A stretch of 64,000 nucleotides of DNA from Streptomyces sp. MUM 203J (GTDB lineage: Bacteria; Actinomycetota; Actinomycetes; Streptomycetales; Streptomycetaceae), in NCBI RefSeq assembly GCF_022414595.1, contig NZ_JADWYO010000003.1:149680-213679 (forward strand), in the 5' to 3' direction. Both the position numbers and the translations under genes were made by a program. The notes under the pieces are model-generated. The model ran no database searches, had not been told where the DNA came from, and saw only the letters and a program-made list of their open reading frames with translations. This document shows, in pieces, positions 8,323 to 17,368 of this stretch (position 1 is its first letter; each line of letters opens with the position of its first letter).

Positions 8323-9321
8323 TCACGCCACGCGCCGCCTGCGCGTGTACTCCGCCACCTCGCGCATCGGCGGGCGCTCCTCCGTGTCCACCGCGTGTGT
8401 GCTCGGGACGAACCCCGACGCGTCCCGCTCGAACTGCGTCAGCCGGGGCCGCACGAGATGGCCCCGCGCCAGCCGCGCCTGCGCCGTCCGGTAGATCGCC
8501 GCCGCCATCCGGCCCAGCGCCCGGTCGTCCTGGTGCCGGTGCAGCCGCACCCCGACATCCACCTGCGCCAGCGCGTCCAGCCCCACCAGGTGCAGCGCGT
8601 CCACCAGCAGGCCCAGCTCCACCCCGTACCCCACCGGGAAGGGCAGGCGCTCCAGCAGCGAACGGCGGGCCGCGTACTCGCCGCCCAGCGGCTGGACGAA
8701 GCCCGCGAGCTGCGGCCAGTGCAGGTTCAGCAGCGGGCGCGCCACCAGCTCCGTCACCCGCCCGCCCTGCCCCGCCGCCCTGCCGGAGGCGGGCGCACCG
8801 GACTCGGTGGCCAGCGGGCGGTCGTACGTCGCCTTCACGAACTCCACGTCCGGGTCCGTGAGCAGCGGGCCGACGATCCCGGTCACGAAGTCGGCCGAGA
8901 ACTCCCGCAGGTCCGCGTCCACGAAGGCCACCACGTCCCCGCCGGTCACCAGCAGCGACCGCCACAGCACCTCGCCCTTGCCCGGCACGGCCGGTATCCG
9001 GGGCAGGATGTCGTCCCGCGCCACCACCCGGGCGCCCGCCGACCGCGCCACCTCCGCCGTACGGTCCGTCGAGCCCGAGTCGACCACCACCAGCTCGTCC
9101 ACCAGCGGCACCGCCTCCGGACCGCCGTCGGCCATCAGCTCGCGGCGGATCACCGCGACGATCTCCCCGACCGTCGCCTCCTCGTTCAGCGCGGGGAGCA
9201 CCACGCTGACCGTGGTCCCGTGCGCCTGCTTCGCGGCGAGCAGCCGGCCGGTCGGCCGGTCGGCCACGCTCCAGGACCGCCGTTCCAGCCAGCGCTCCAC
9301 CTCGTCCAGCACCCGCGCCAC
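8323..9321 (-). CDS. gpgS: Glucosyl-3-phosphoglycerate synthase GpgS (GT81)
   Basis: Transfers glucose from UDP-glucose to 3-phosphoglycerate, the first step to glucosylglycerate, a compatible solute used under nitrogen or salt stress. The 332-aa protein begins with WLERRSW, followed by the GT-A core SVVLPALNEEATVG, the VVDSGSTDRT motif, the metal-binding FVDADLREF (DAD) and the acceptor region VGYGVELGLLVD, all characteristic of GpgS. GTG start at 9319-9321. The phosphatase that would complete the pathway (GpgP) is not obvious in the window. Pairing with otsA puts two glucose-based osmolyte pathways in one transcription unit. Confidence 0.88.
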   Translation of the reverse strand: MARVLDEVERWLERRSWSVADRPTGRLLAAKQAHGTTVSVVLPALNEEATVGEIVAVIRRELMADGGPEAVPLVDELVVVDSGSTDRTAEVARSAGARVVARDDILPRIPAVPGKGEVLWRSLLVTGGDVVAFVDADLREFSADFVTGIVGPLLTDPDVEFVKATYDRPLATESGAPASGRAAGQGGRVTELVARPLLNLHWPQLAGFVQPLGGEYAARRSLLERLPFPVGYGVELGLLVDALHLVGLDALAQVDVGVRLHRHQDDRALGRMAAAIYRTAQARLARGHLVRPRLTQFERDASGFVPSTHAVDTEERPPMREVAEYTRRRRVA

Positions 9322-9478
9322 TCCTCAGAAGTCGGTCGTATGTCGGTGTCCGCGATCCATCTCGCGGTTCGGACGCCTGTCTCAGACCTCCGCCCCGTCG
9401 GTTACAGTCTTGAACAACGCGCAGGACGGCCGCATGCCGGGTCTCCCGGTTTCCGCCCCGCGCCGACAACTTCACACC

Positions 9479-9618
9479 GCTCATCCAGAGGGGCAGAGGG
9501 ATACGGCCCGATGAAGCCCCGGCAACCCTCCAGTCGGCACCCACATCACGCGGGGCCCCGGCTAGGGAAGGTGCCAAATCCGTCTCATGGCGACACGCGT
9601 CAGTGAGAAAGATGAGGA
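9479..9618 (+). ncRNA. SAM-I (S-box) riboswitch in the leader of thrC
   Basis: The leader carries the S-box core: CTCATC at 9480-9485, AGAGGGGCAGAGGGA, GGCCCGATGAAGCCCCGGCAACC, then AAGGTGCCAAATCC, and GATGAG at 9611-9616, which pairs with CTCATC to close helix P1. The 3' strand of P1 runs straight into the purine-rich GAGGAGAAAGGG stretch before the thrC ATG (9637), so ligand binding may control ribosome access. SAM-I riboswitches normally govern methionine and cysteine genes; here the target is threonine synthase plus a sulfur-carrier-like gene. Confidence 0.9.
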
Positions 9619-9636
9619 GAAAGGGCCTCGCCTCCC

Positions 9637-10941
9637 ATGGCTGTGCAGACCACCGCACCCACCACCAGCACCTCCGGTGCCGCCGCCCCCGTCGACCTCG
9701 GACCCGCCGCCGGCCTCTCCTGCCGCGAGTGCGGCGAGCGCTTCCCGCTCGGCCCGGTCTTCGCCTGTGAGCAGTGTTTCGGCCCGCTGGAGATCGCCTA
9801 CGACTTCGGCGGCCACGACCCCGAGGAACTTCGCAAGCGCATCGAGGCGGGCCCCGCCAGCATCTGGCGGTACGCCCCGCTGCTCCCCGTCCCCGCCGAC
9901 GTCGCGGACAAGCCGAACCTCAACCCCGGCTGGACCAAGCTGGTCAAGGCCGACAACCTCGCCCGCGAACTGGGCGTCACCGGTGAGCTGTTCGTCAAGG
10001 ACGACTCGGGCAACCCCACCCACAGCTTCAAGGACCGGGTCGTCGCCCAGGCCCTGGAGGCCGCCCGTGCCTTCGGCTTCACGACCCTCTCCTGCTCCTC
10101 CACCGGCAACCTGGCGGGCGCGGTCGGCGCCGCCGCCGCCCGCGCGGGCCTCCGGTCCTGCGTGTTCATCCCGCACGACCTGGAGCAGGGCAAGGTCGTC
10201 ATGGCCGCGGTCTACGGCGGCGAGCTCGTCGGCATCGAGGGCAACTACGACGACGTCAACCGCTTCTGCTCGGAGCTCATCGGGGATCCGCTCGGTGAGG
10301 GCTGGGGCTTCGTCAACGTCAACCTGCGGCCGTACTACGCCGAGGGCTCCAAGACCCTCGCGTACGAGATCTGCGAGCAGCTCGGCTGGCGGCTCCCGGA
10401 CCAGATCGTCGTCCCGATCGCCTCCGGCTCCCAGCTCACGAAGATCGACAAGGGGCTCCAGGAGCTGATCAGGCTGGGCCTGGTCGAGGACAGGCCGTAC
10501 AAGATCTTCGGCGCCCAGGCGGAGGGCTGCTCCCCGGTGTCGGCGGCCTTCAAGGCCGGTCACGACGTCGTCCGGCCCCAGAAGCCGAACACCATCGCCA
10601 AGTCGCTGGCCATCGGCAACCCGGCCGACGGCCCGTACGTCCTGGACATCGCCCGCCGCACCGGCGGCGCCGTGGAGGACGTGACGGACGAGCAGGTCGT
10701 CGACGCCATCAAGCTGCTGGCCCGCACCGAGGGCGTCTTCGCGGAGACCGCGGGCGGCGTGACCGTCGGCGTGACGAAGAAGCTCATCGAGAACGGTCTG
10801 CTGGACCCGGCGCTCACCACGGTCGTCCTCAACACCGGCGACGGTCTCAAGACCCTGGACGCGGTCTCCCCGACCACCGGGCCGACCGCCACGATCCGCC
10901 CGAGCCTGGACGCCTTCCGCGACGCAGGCCTCGCCCACTGA
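9637..10941 (+). CDS. thrC: Threonine synthase ThrC
   Basis: PLP enzyme that converts O-phosphohomoserine to threonine, the branch that competes with methionine synthesis for homoserine. The 434-aa protein has an N-terminal zinc-ribbon-like segment (Cys29, Cys32, Cys44, Cys47), the PLP lysine in GNPTHSFKDR (Lys132), SCSSTGNLAGAVGAAAA for cofactor phosphate binding, and ASGSQLTKI. ATG at 9637. It sits directly behind a SAM-I riboswitch and is followed 52 bases later by a CysO/MoaD-like gene, with one terminator after both, so the pair is probably a single SAM-responsive operon. Confidence 0.93.
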   Translation: MAVQTTAPTTSTSGAAAPVDLGPAAGLSCRECGERFPLGPVFACEQCFGPLEIAYDFGGHDPEELRKRIEAGPASIWRYAPLLPVPADVADKPNLNPGWTKLVKADNLARELGVTGELFVKDDSGNPTHSFKDRVVAQALEAARAFGFTTLSCSSTGNLAGAVGAAAARAGLRSCVFIPHDLEQGKVVMAAVYGGELVGIEGNYDDVNRFCSELIGDPLGEGWGFVNVNLRPYYAEGSKTLAYEICEQLGWRLPDQIVVPIASGSQLTKIDKGLQELIRLGLVEDRPYKIFGAQAEGCSPVSAAFKAGHDVVRPQKPNTIAKSLAIGNPADGPYVLDIARRTGGAVEDVTDEQVVDAIKLLARTEGVFAETAGGVTVGVTKKLIENGLLDPALTTVVLNTGDGLKTLDAVSPTTGPTATIRPSLDAFRDAGLAH

Positions 10942-10993
10942 CCGGCCTCGCCCGCCGGCCCACCGCCACCACACCCCGGGAGACCCGAACAGC

Positions 10994-11272
10994 ATGAGCG
11001 TGAACGTCCGCATCCCCACCATCCTCCGCACCTACACCGACGGCAAGGCCGAGGTCCCGGCGGAGGGCGCCACCCTCGCGGAGGTCATCCAGTCCCTGGA
11101 GCAGAGCCATCCGGGGATCTCCGCGCGCGTCCTCGACGACCAGGGGCAGCTGCGCCGCTTCGTGAACGTCTACGTCAACGACGACGACGTGCGCTTCGAG
11201 GGCGGCCTCGCCACGGCGACGCCGGACGGCGCGGGCGTCTCCATCATCCCGGCCGTCGCAGGCGGCTGCTGA
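10994..11272 (+). CDS. CysO/MoaD/ThiS-like ubiquitin-fold sulfur-carrier protein ending in Gly-Gly-Cys
   Basis: A 92-aa beta-grasp protein resembling mycobacterial CysO: RIPTILRTYTDG, GISARVLDDQG, RRFVNVYVNDDDVRFEGGLAT and SIIPAVAGG. Such carriers hold sulfur as a C-terminal thiocarboxylate on Gly-Gly for cysteine or other sulfur-compound synthesis. Here the gene encodes one more residue, Cys92, after GG, so the product would need C-terminal trimming (for example by a JAMM/Mec+-type peptidase) before activation, or it mimics a CysO-cysteine adduct. It lies in the thrC transcription unit behind the SAM riboswitch. The exact pathway is inferred. Confidence 0.85.
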   Translation: MSVNVRIPTILRTYTDGKAEVPAEGATLAEVIQSLEQSHPGISARVLDDQGQLRRFVNVYVNDDDVRFEGGLATATPDGAGVSIIPAVAGGC

Positions 11273-11290
11273 GCCCCGGAGCCCCTTCGG

Positions 11291-11322
11291 ATTGCCCCCT
11301 CCGGGAAAGCGGAGGGGGCAAT
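11291..11322 (+). terminator. Terminator after thrC-cysO-like operon
   Basis: Perfect 13-bp inverted repeat: ATTGCCCCCTCCG (11291-11303), loop of six bases, CGGAGGGGGCAAT (11310-11322). It is 18 bases past the stop of the carrier gene. Confidence 0.8.
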
Positions 11323-11677
11323 TCTGCATGGTTAGGCGCGGTACAGTTGGGGAAGTCCCTGCCGCCGCGTGTGCCGCCCGCATATGAGAATGCGCCCGGC
11401 CACGACAAGATGTAGCCAAAATGCCGTCACATGATGCGGCTTTTGCGCGGTTTGCCCGGCCCGACTTGCCCGGGGTTGTAGCCCTTTCGGCCACTTTTTC
11501 CGATCACGAGTGCTCGGATTTCTCGTCCGAATGACCTGTTGCAGAGGGCAGTTGGGCAGATACATTCAGCCGCGGTCGACGCGTTCCGGCGCACGCTCAC
11601 TCCTGTCGGTGAGCGAGGTCTGACCCGGGTCCGCGAAGTGCGGTCCTGTGCAAGGGCCAGTAATAGGGGAGTTAGGC
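11323..11677 (+). promoter_or_regulatory. Long AT-richer leader/promoter region of the cold-shock gene
   Basis: This 355-base stretch has no convincing gene. Parts (about 11385-11530) are clearly less GC-rich than the surroundings. It holds an inverted repeat CGCTCAC...GTGAGCG (about 11594-11615) and ends in the GGGGAG ribosome site at 11666-11671. Long structured leaders are known on cold-shock mRNAs, so part is probably transcribed leader; the promoter position cannot be fixed by eye. Confidence 0.5.
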
Positions 11678-11881
11678 ATGGCTCAGGGCACCGTCAAGTG
11701 GTTCAACGCGGAGAAGGGATACGGCTTCATCGCGGTCGACGGTGGTGCGGATGTATTCGTGCACTACAGCGCGATCCAGATGGATGGCTACCGCACCCTT
11801 GAGGAGGGGCAGCGGGTCGAGTTCGAGATCTCGCAGGGCCAGAAGGGCCCTCAGGCGGACATGGTCAAACTCACGGCCTGA
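11678..11881 (+). CDS. CspA-family cold-shock protein
   Basis: A 67-aa OB-fold protein that binds single-stranded RNA/DNA and acts as an RNA chaperone. It has [17 protein letters not shown] (RNP1, KGYGFI) and VFVHYSAI (RNP2), and the usual family length. The ATG at 11678 was chosen because of the GGGGAG at 11666-11671 and the canonical MAQGTVKWF start; an upstream in-frame ATG at 11648 would add ten residues. A strong terminator follows, so it is monocistronic. Confidence 0.95.
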   Translation: MAQGTVKWFNAEKGYGFIAVDGGADVFVHYSAIQMDGYRTLEEGQRVEFEISQGQKGPQADMVKLTA

Positions 11882-11913
11882 CCGCGACGCGTTTCGGCCA
11901 ACCGGAACCTCAT

Positions 11914-11951
11914 GAAGGGCCCGGCTCCCCGACCAGGGAGCCGGGCCCTTC
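11914..11951 (+). terminator. Terminator after the cold-shock gene
   Basis: Perfect 16-bp stem GAAGGGCCCGGCTCCC (11914-11929) and GGGAGCCGGGCCCTTC (11936-11951) with a six-base loop, 32 bases after the stop codon. Confidence 0.85.
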
Positions 11952-12019
11952 GCGTGCCCGGGGCCGCGCCCCGGCTCCCCCGGAGCGTGTCCGGGCGGGG
12001 CCCGGCACAGCCCAAGGCG

Positions 12020-12046
12020 CTTGCACTCTCCTAGGGCGAGTGCTAA
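12020..12046. promoter_or_regulatory. CIRCE element 1 (HrcA operator) upstream of groEL2
   Basis: CTTGCACTC at 12020-12028, nine bases, then GAGTGCTAA at 12038-12046. The right arm is a perfect CIRCE half-site and the left arm differs from TTAGCACTC at two positions. HrcA repressor binds such sites in heat-shock operons; hrcA is not in the window. Confidence 0.85.
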
Positions 12047-12055
12047 TCATTGGCG

Positions 12056-12082
12056 TTAGCACTCTGCGAGTGAGAGTGACAA
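12056..12082. promoter_or_regulatory. CIRCE element 2 (HrcA operator) upstream of groEL2
   Basis: TTAGCACTC at 12056-12064, nine bases, then GAGTGACAA at 12074-12082. The left arm is perfect and the right arm differs at two positions. It starts nine bases after element 1, giving a tandem arrangement on the groEL2 promoter/leader. Confidence 0.8.
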
Positions 12083-12101
12083 CGAAGGACCTCGTCGGTG
12101 A

Positions 12102-13871
<1,770 letters not shown>

Positions 13872-13920
13872 TCCGTCCCTCCGTACGTTCGTACGGGGGA
13901 CCGGAACCGGTCCACTTGAA

Positions 13921-13961
13921 CCGAGGGCGGCACCCCTCCTCCCAGGGGGTGCCGCCCTCGG
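13921..13961 (+). terminator. Terminator after groEL2
   Basis: Stem CCGAGGGCGGCACCCC (13921-13936) pairs with GGGGTGCCGCCCTCGG (13946-13961) across a nine-base loop, 50 bases past the groEL2 stop. Confidence 0.8.
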
Positions 13962-14108
13962 GCGTGCCCGGGGGGCCGCGCGGCCACGCAGGTGTGACTT
14001 TTTACGTAATGCCTGGTTGACCGCCGTATGTGAAGATGTCCCGGGCCCTGGGTCACCCATGCCCTTTGGCCTTCTTTGCCCCCCGTAGCCCCCCTCACAA
14101 GGATGCCC

Positions 14109-15560
14109 GTGGAAGCGCTCGACTCCCTGATCGTGGACGTCAACGACGTCTTCTGGACGTATCTGCTCATCCCTGTCGTCGTGCTCGCGGGCCTCTGGTT
14201 CACGCTGCGGTCCAAGGGTGTGCAGCTTCGTCTCCTGCCCGAGATGTTCCGGGTGGTGAAGGAGCCCGCCCCGAGCGCGGAGGGCGGCCGGAAGCCGGTC
14301 TCGTCCTTCGGCGCGTTCACGGTGTCGGCGGCGGCCCGGGTCGGCACCGGCAACATCGCGGGTGTCGCGGGCGCGATCACGCTGGGCGGCGCGGGCGCGG
14401 TGTTCTGGATGTGGGTGATGGCGCTGGTCGGCGCCGCCTCCGCGTTCGTCGAGTCGACGCTGGCGCAGCTGTACAAGACACGTGACAAGGACGGTACGTA
14501 CCGGGGCGGCCCCGCGTACTACATGCAGCGCGCGCTGGGGAAGCCGTGGCTGGGCTTCCTGTTCGCGGTGACGATCACGGTGACGTTCGGCTTCGTCTTC
14601 AACGCCGTGCAGTCCAACACGATCATCGCGGTGGCCGGCGGCTCGCTGGGCGACACGGCGGACGCGTCCTGGTTCGCCCCGGCGCTCGGTGCCGGCGTGG
14701 CGCTGCTGCTGGGCCTGGTGATCTTCGGCGGTATCCGCCGGATCGCGTCGGTCACCCAGGTGCTGGTCCCGGTCATGGCGGTCGTCTACCTGGTGCTGGG
14801 CGCCGTGGTGGTCGTGATGAACGTCAGCGACATCCCGCGGGTCGTCGCGGACATCGTCGGGGGCGCGTTCGGCTTCCGTGAGGTCGCGGGCGGTGCGGTC
14901 GGCGCGGCGATCCAGAACGGTATCCGGCGTGGCATGTTCTCGAACGAGGCCGGTCTGGGCTCGGCGCCCAACGCCGGCGCGACGGCCGAGGTCTCCCACC
15001 CGGTCAAGCAGGGCCTGGTCCAGTCGCTGGGCGTGTTCTTCGACACGATGCTGATCTGCACGATGACCGCGTTCATCATCCTGACGACGAACCCGGCGCT
15101 GGCCGGCCGTCAGGGCGCCGACCTGACGCAGTCCGCGCTCCAGTCCACGCTGGGCGGCTGGGCGGGCCACGTCCTGACGGCGGTCGTCTTCATGCTGTGC
15201 TTCTCGACGCTGATCGGTAACTACTACTACGGCGAGTCGAACATCGAGTTCATGACCGGCGAGGACCGCAAGGGCTGGGTGCTGCCCGTGTACCGGGTGC
15301 TGGTCCTGGCGACGGTCTTCCTGGGCGCGCTCGGCACGGTGAGCGTGGTCTGGAACCTGGCGGACGTGTTCATGGGCTTCATGGCCCTGGTGAACCTGGC
15401 GGCGATCGTCCCGCTGTCGGTCATCGCCTTCCGGCTGCTGGACGACTACCAGCAGCAGCGTCGCGCGGGCCTGGACCCGAGGTTCACGCGGGACCGGGTG
15501 CCGGGTCTGACGAACGTCGAGTGCTGGGAGCCGGCGAAGGTGGCCGAGCGCGTCGGCTGA
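14109..15560 (+). CDS. AGCS-family sodium:alanine/glycine symporter
   Basis: A 483-aa inner-membrane amino-acid carrier driven by a sodium gradient. Hydrophobic helices alternate with AGCS hallmarks: VGTGNIAGVAGAITLGGAGAVFWMWVMA, the FVESTLAQLYK loop, GGPAYYMQ, and NGIRRGMFSNEAGLGSAPNAGA. The GTG at 14109 was chosen because AAGGA lies five bases upstream; the ATG at 14103 is inside that ribosome site and would be too close. It stands alone between two terminators. The substrate (alanine or glycine) is the family norm, not shown by the sequence. Confidence 0.88.
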   Translation: MEALDSLIVDVNDVFWTYLLIPVVVLAGLWFTLRSKGVQLRLLPEMFRVVKEPAPSAEGGRKPVSSFGAFTVSAAARVGTGNIAGVAGAITLGGAGAVFWMWVMALVGAASAFVESTLAQLYKTRDKDGTYRGGPAYYMQRALGKPWLGFLFAVTITVTFGFVFNAVQSNTIIAVAGGSLGDTADASWFAPALGAGVALLLGLVIFGGIRRIASVTQVLVPVMAVVYLVLGAVVVVMNVSDIPRVVADIVGGAFGFREVAGGAVGAAIQNGIRRGMFSNEAGLGSAPNAGATAEVSHPVKQGLVQSLGVFFDTMLICTMTAFIILTTNPALAGRQGADLTQSALQSTLGGWAGHVLTAVVFMLCFSTLIGNYYYGESNIEFMTGEDRKGWVLPVYRVLVLATVFLGALGTVSVVWNLADVFMGFMALVNLAAIVPLSVIAFRLLDDYQQQRRAGLDPRFTRDRVPGLTNVECWEPAKVAERVG

Positions 15561-15580
15561 CGTGGCCGAGCGCCGTACGT

Positions 15581-15620
15581 CGAGGGCGGTGGCCCCGGTT
15601 TCCCCGGGTCACCGCCCTCG
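15581..15620 (+). terminator. Terminator after the AGCS symporter
   Basis: CGAGGGCGGTG (15581-15591) pairs with CACCGCCCTCG (15610-15620); inner bases GGCCCCGG/CCCCGGG extend the stem. It starts 20 bases after the stop codon. Confidence 0.7.
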
Positions 15621-15809
15621 GGCGTTGTGGGGGCCGTACGGGATGTCCGCCCGCATGCACGGACGGGCCGGGGACGAAAGCGGGGAGGGTGCGGGGTTCG
15701 TCCGCCCGTGCGCGACTGCACCGTGATGGCCGAGCCGGGTGGCGGGACGCGCCGACCGCGCTGAGTCTGGGACAGCCCCCACCACCTCACAGACACAGGG
15801 AGCGGACCG

Positions 15810-16103
15810 ATGCGCATGATGCTGCGCGCCACGATGGACACCGGGACGGCGAACGACATGATCAAGGCCGGCCAGGTCCAGGGCGAGATGAAGAAGGTGC
15901 TGGACCAGATGAAGCCGGAGGCCGTGTACTTCACCGCGGACCGGGGGAAGCGCGCCTGCACGATCGTCTTCGACATGGACGACTCGTCCCGGATCCCCGT
16001 CGTCTGCGAGCCGCTGTTCCAGAGCTTCGGCGCCGAGATCACCGTCCAGCCCTGTATGAACCTCGAGGATCTCCAACGGGGTCTCGCCGCCCTCGCCGGC
16101 TGA
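15810..16103 (+). CDS. Hypothetical small alpha/beta protein
   Basis: A 97-aa soluble protein starting at ATG 15810 after AGGGAG. The alternating pattern (MMLRATMDTGTAND, then MKPEAVYFTADRGKRACTIVFDMDDSSRIPVVCEPLFQ and EITVQPCMNLEDLQRGL) resembles a ferredoxin-like dimeric alpha-beta barrel such as DUF3303-type proteins, which I cannot confirm. It is isolated, with short noncoding DNA on both sides and no cofactor or catalytic motif visible. Confidence 0.75.
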   Translation: MRMMLRATMDTGTANDMIKAGQVQGEMKKVLDQMKPEAVYFTADRGKRACTIVFDMDDSSRIPVVCEPLFQSFGAEITVQPCMNLEDLQRGLAALAG

Positions 16104-16174
16104 CCGGCCCGGCCGCCCGTGGCCAGTCGTCGCCACGGGCGGCCGATGAGGGCCCCGGCCCAGGCGCCCTTGCC

Positions 16175-16189
16175 TTGAGCGGACTTCAA
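16175..16189. promoter_or_regulatory. Inverted repeat upstream of the aldo-keto reductase
   Basis: TTGA at 16175-16178 and TCAA at 16186-16189 with a seven-base spacer lie 19 bases before the reductase start. The form suggests a regulator-binding site, but the arms are short and no regulator gene is adjacent. Confidence 0.3.
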
Positions 16190-16207
16190 CACGTTGGCTT
16201 GTCCGCC

Positions 16208-17206
16208 ATGGAGTACACGCAGCTCGGACGTACCGGACTCAAGGTCAGCCGACTGGTCCTCGGCACGATGAACTTCGGCCCTCAGACGGACGAGGCCGGG
16301 AGCCACGCCATCATGGACGCCGCGCTCGACGCGGGCGTCAACGTCTTCGACACCGCCAACGTCTACGGATGGGGCGAGAACAAGGGCCGTACGGAGGAGA
16401 TCATCGGCTCCTGGTTCGCGCGGGGCGCGGAGCGGCGGGACAAGGTCGTCCTCGCCACCAAGGTGTACGGCTCGATGCACCGCTCCGCCGAGACCTGGCC
16501 CAACCACGACCGGCTGTCGGCGCTCAGCATACGCCGCGCCGTCGAGGCCAGCCTCCGACGGCTGAACACCGACCACATCGACGTCTACCAGTTCCACCAC
16601 ATCGACCGGGACACCCCGTTCGAGGAGATCTGGCAGGCGGTCGACGTCCTGATCCGGCAGGGCAAGATCCTCTACGCGGCTTCCAGCAACTTCCCCGGCT
16701 ACAAGATCGCCCAGGCGAACGAGACCGCCGCGCGGCGCGGCATGGTCGGACTGGTCAGCGAGCAGTGCCTCTACAACCTGGCCGAGCGGCGCGCCGAGAT
16801 GGAGGTCATCCCGGCCGCCCGGGACTACGGGCTGGGGATCATCCCCTGGTCGCCGCTGGGCGGCGGACTGCTCGGTGGCGTCCTCCGCAAGGAGAGGGAG
16901 GGCGGCGGCGGGGAGCGCTCGCGGACCGGACAGGTCGCGAAGGCGCTGGCCGACCCCGTCCTGCGCGGGAGGATCCAGGCGTACGAGGAACTCGTCGACA
17001 AGCACGGACTCGCACCCGGCGAGGTGGCGCTGGCCTGGCTGCTCACCCGGCCCGGGGTGACGGGGCCGATCACCGGGCCGCGCACCGCCGAGCAGCTCGA
17101 CTCCGCGCTGCGGGCGGCCGGGCTGGAGCTGGGCGACGAGCTGCTGGAGGAGCTGGACGTGATCTTCCCGGGGCCCGGGCCCTCGCCGGAGGCCTTCGCC
17201 TGGTGA
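16208..17206 (+). CDS. Aldo/keto reductase
   Basis: A 332-aa TIM-barrel oxidoreductase that would reduce aldehydes or ketones with NADPH. The catalytic tetrad is visible: Asp48 and Tyr53 in FDTANVYGWGENKG, Lys85 in VLATKVYG, and His130/131 in VYQFHHID. EQCLYNLAERRAE and IIPWSPLGGGLLGG form the cofactor loop, as in the AKR Kvbeta/YhdN-like group. The ATG at 16208 was chosen because the family core begins at once (MEYTQLGRTGLKVSRL); there is no strong ribosome site. The physiological substrate cannot be read from the sequence. Confidence 0.88.
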   Translation: MEYTQLGRTGLKVSRLVLGTMNFGPQTDEAGSHAIMDAALDAGVNVFDTANVYGWGENKGRTEEIIGSWFARGAERRDKVVLATKVYGSMHRSAETWPNHDRLSALSIRRAVEASLRRLNTDHIDVYQFHHIDRDTPFEEIWQAVDVLIRQGKILYAASSNFPGYKIAQANETAARRGMVGLVSEQCLYNLAERRAEMEVIPAARDYGLGIIPWSPLGGGLLGGVLRKEREGGGGERSRTGQVAKALADPVLRGRIQAYEELVDKHGLAPGEVALAWLLTRPGVTGPITGPRTAEQLDSALRAAGLELGDELLEELDVIFPGPGPSPEAFAW

Positions 17207-17224
17207 CGGGCGGCGGCCGCGCGG

Positions 17225-17311
17225 TCAGCCCAGGGCCGACGCCAACGCGATGATCGCGAACATCAGCACGAGCACACCGGCCATGATCCGGTTACGGGTC
17301 TTCGGGTCCAC
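17225..17311 (-). CDS. Very small single-span membrane protein (28 aa)
   Basis: A GTG at 17309-17311 opens a 28-codon frame with N-terminal basic residues (DPKTRNR) followed by a single hydrophobic helix (IMAGVLVLMFAIIALASALG). Stop at 17225-17227. The basic-then-hydrophobic layout and G/C third positions look like the tiny membrane proteins conserved in streptomycetes, but the ribosome site is weak. It is convergent with the aldo-keto reductase, 18 bases after its stop. Confidence 0.5.
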   Translation of the reverse strand: MDPKTRNRIMAGVLVLMFAIIALASALG

Positions 17312-17368
17312 GCGTCGAGGTTACTGTGCTTCCCGGTGGGCCGGCCCCCGGGCCCCCGGCCGGTGGGT

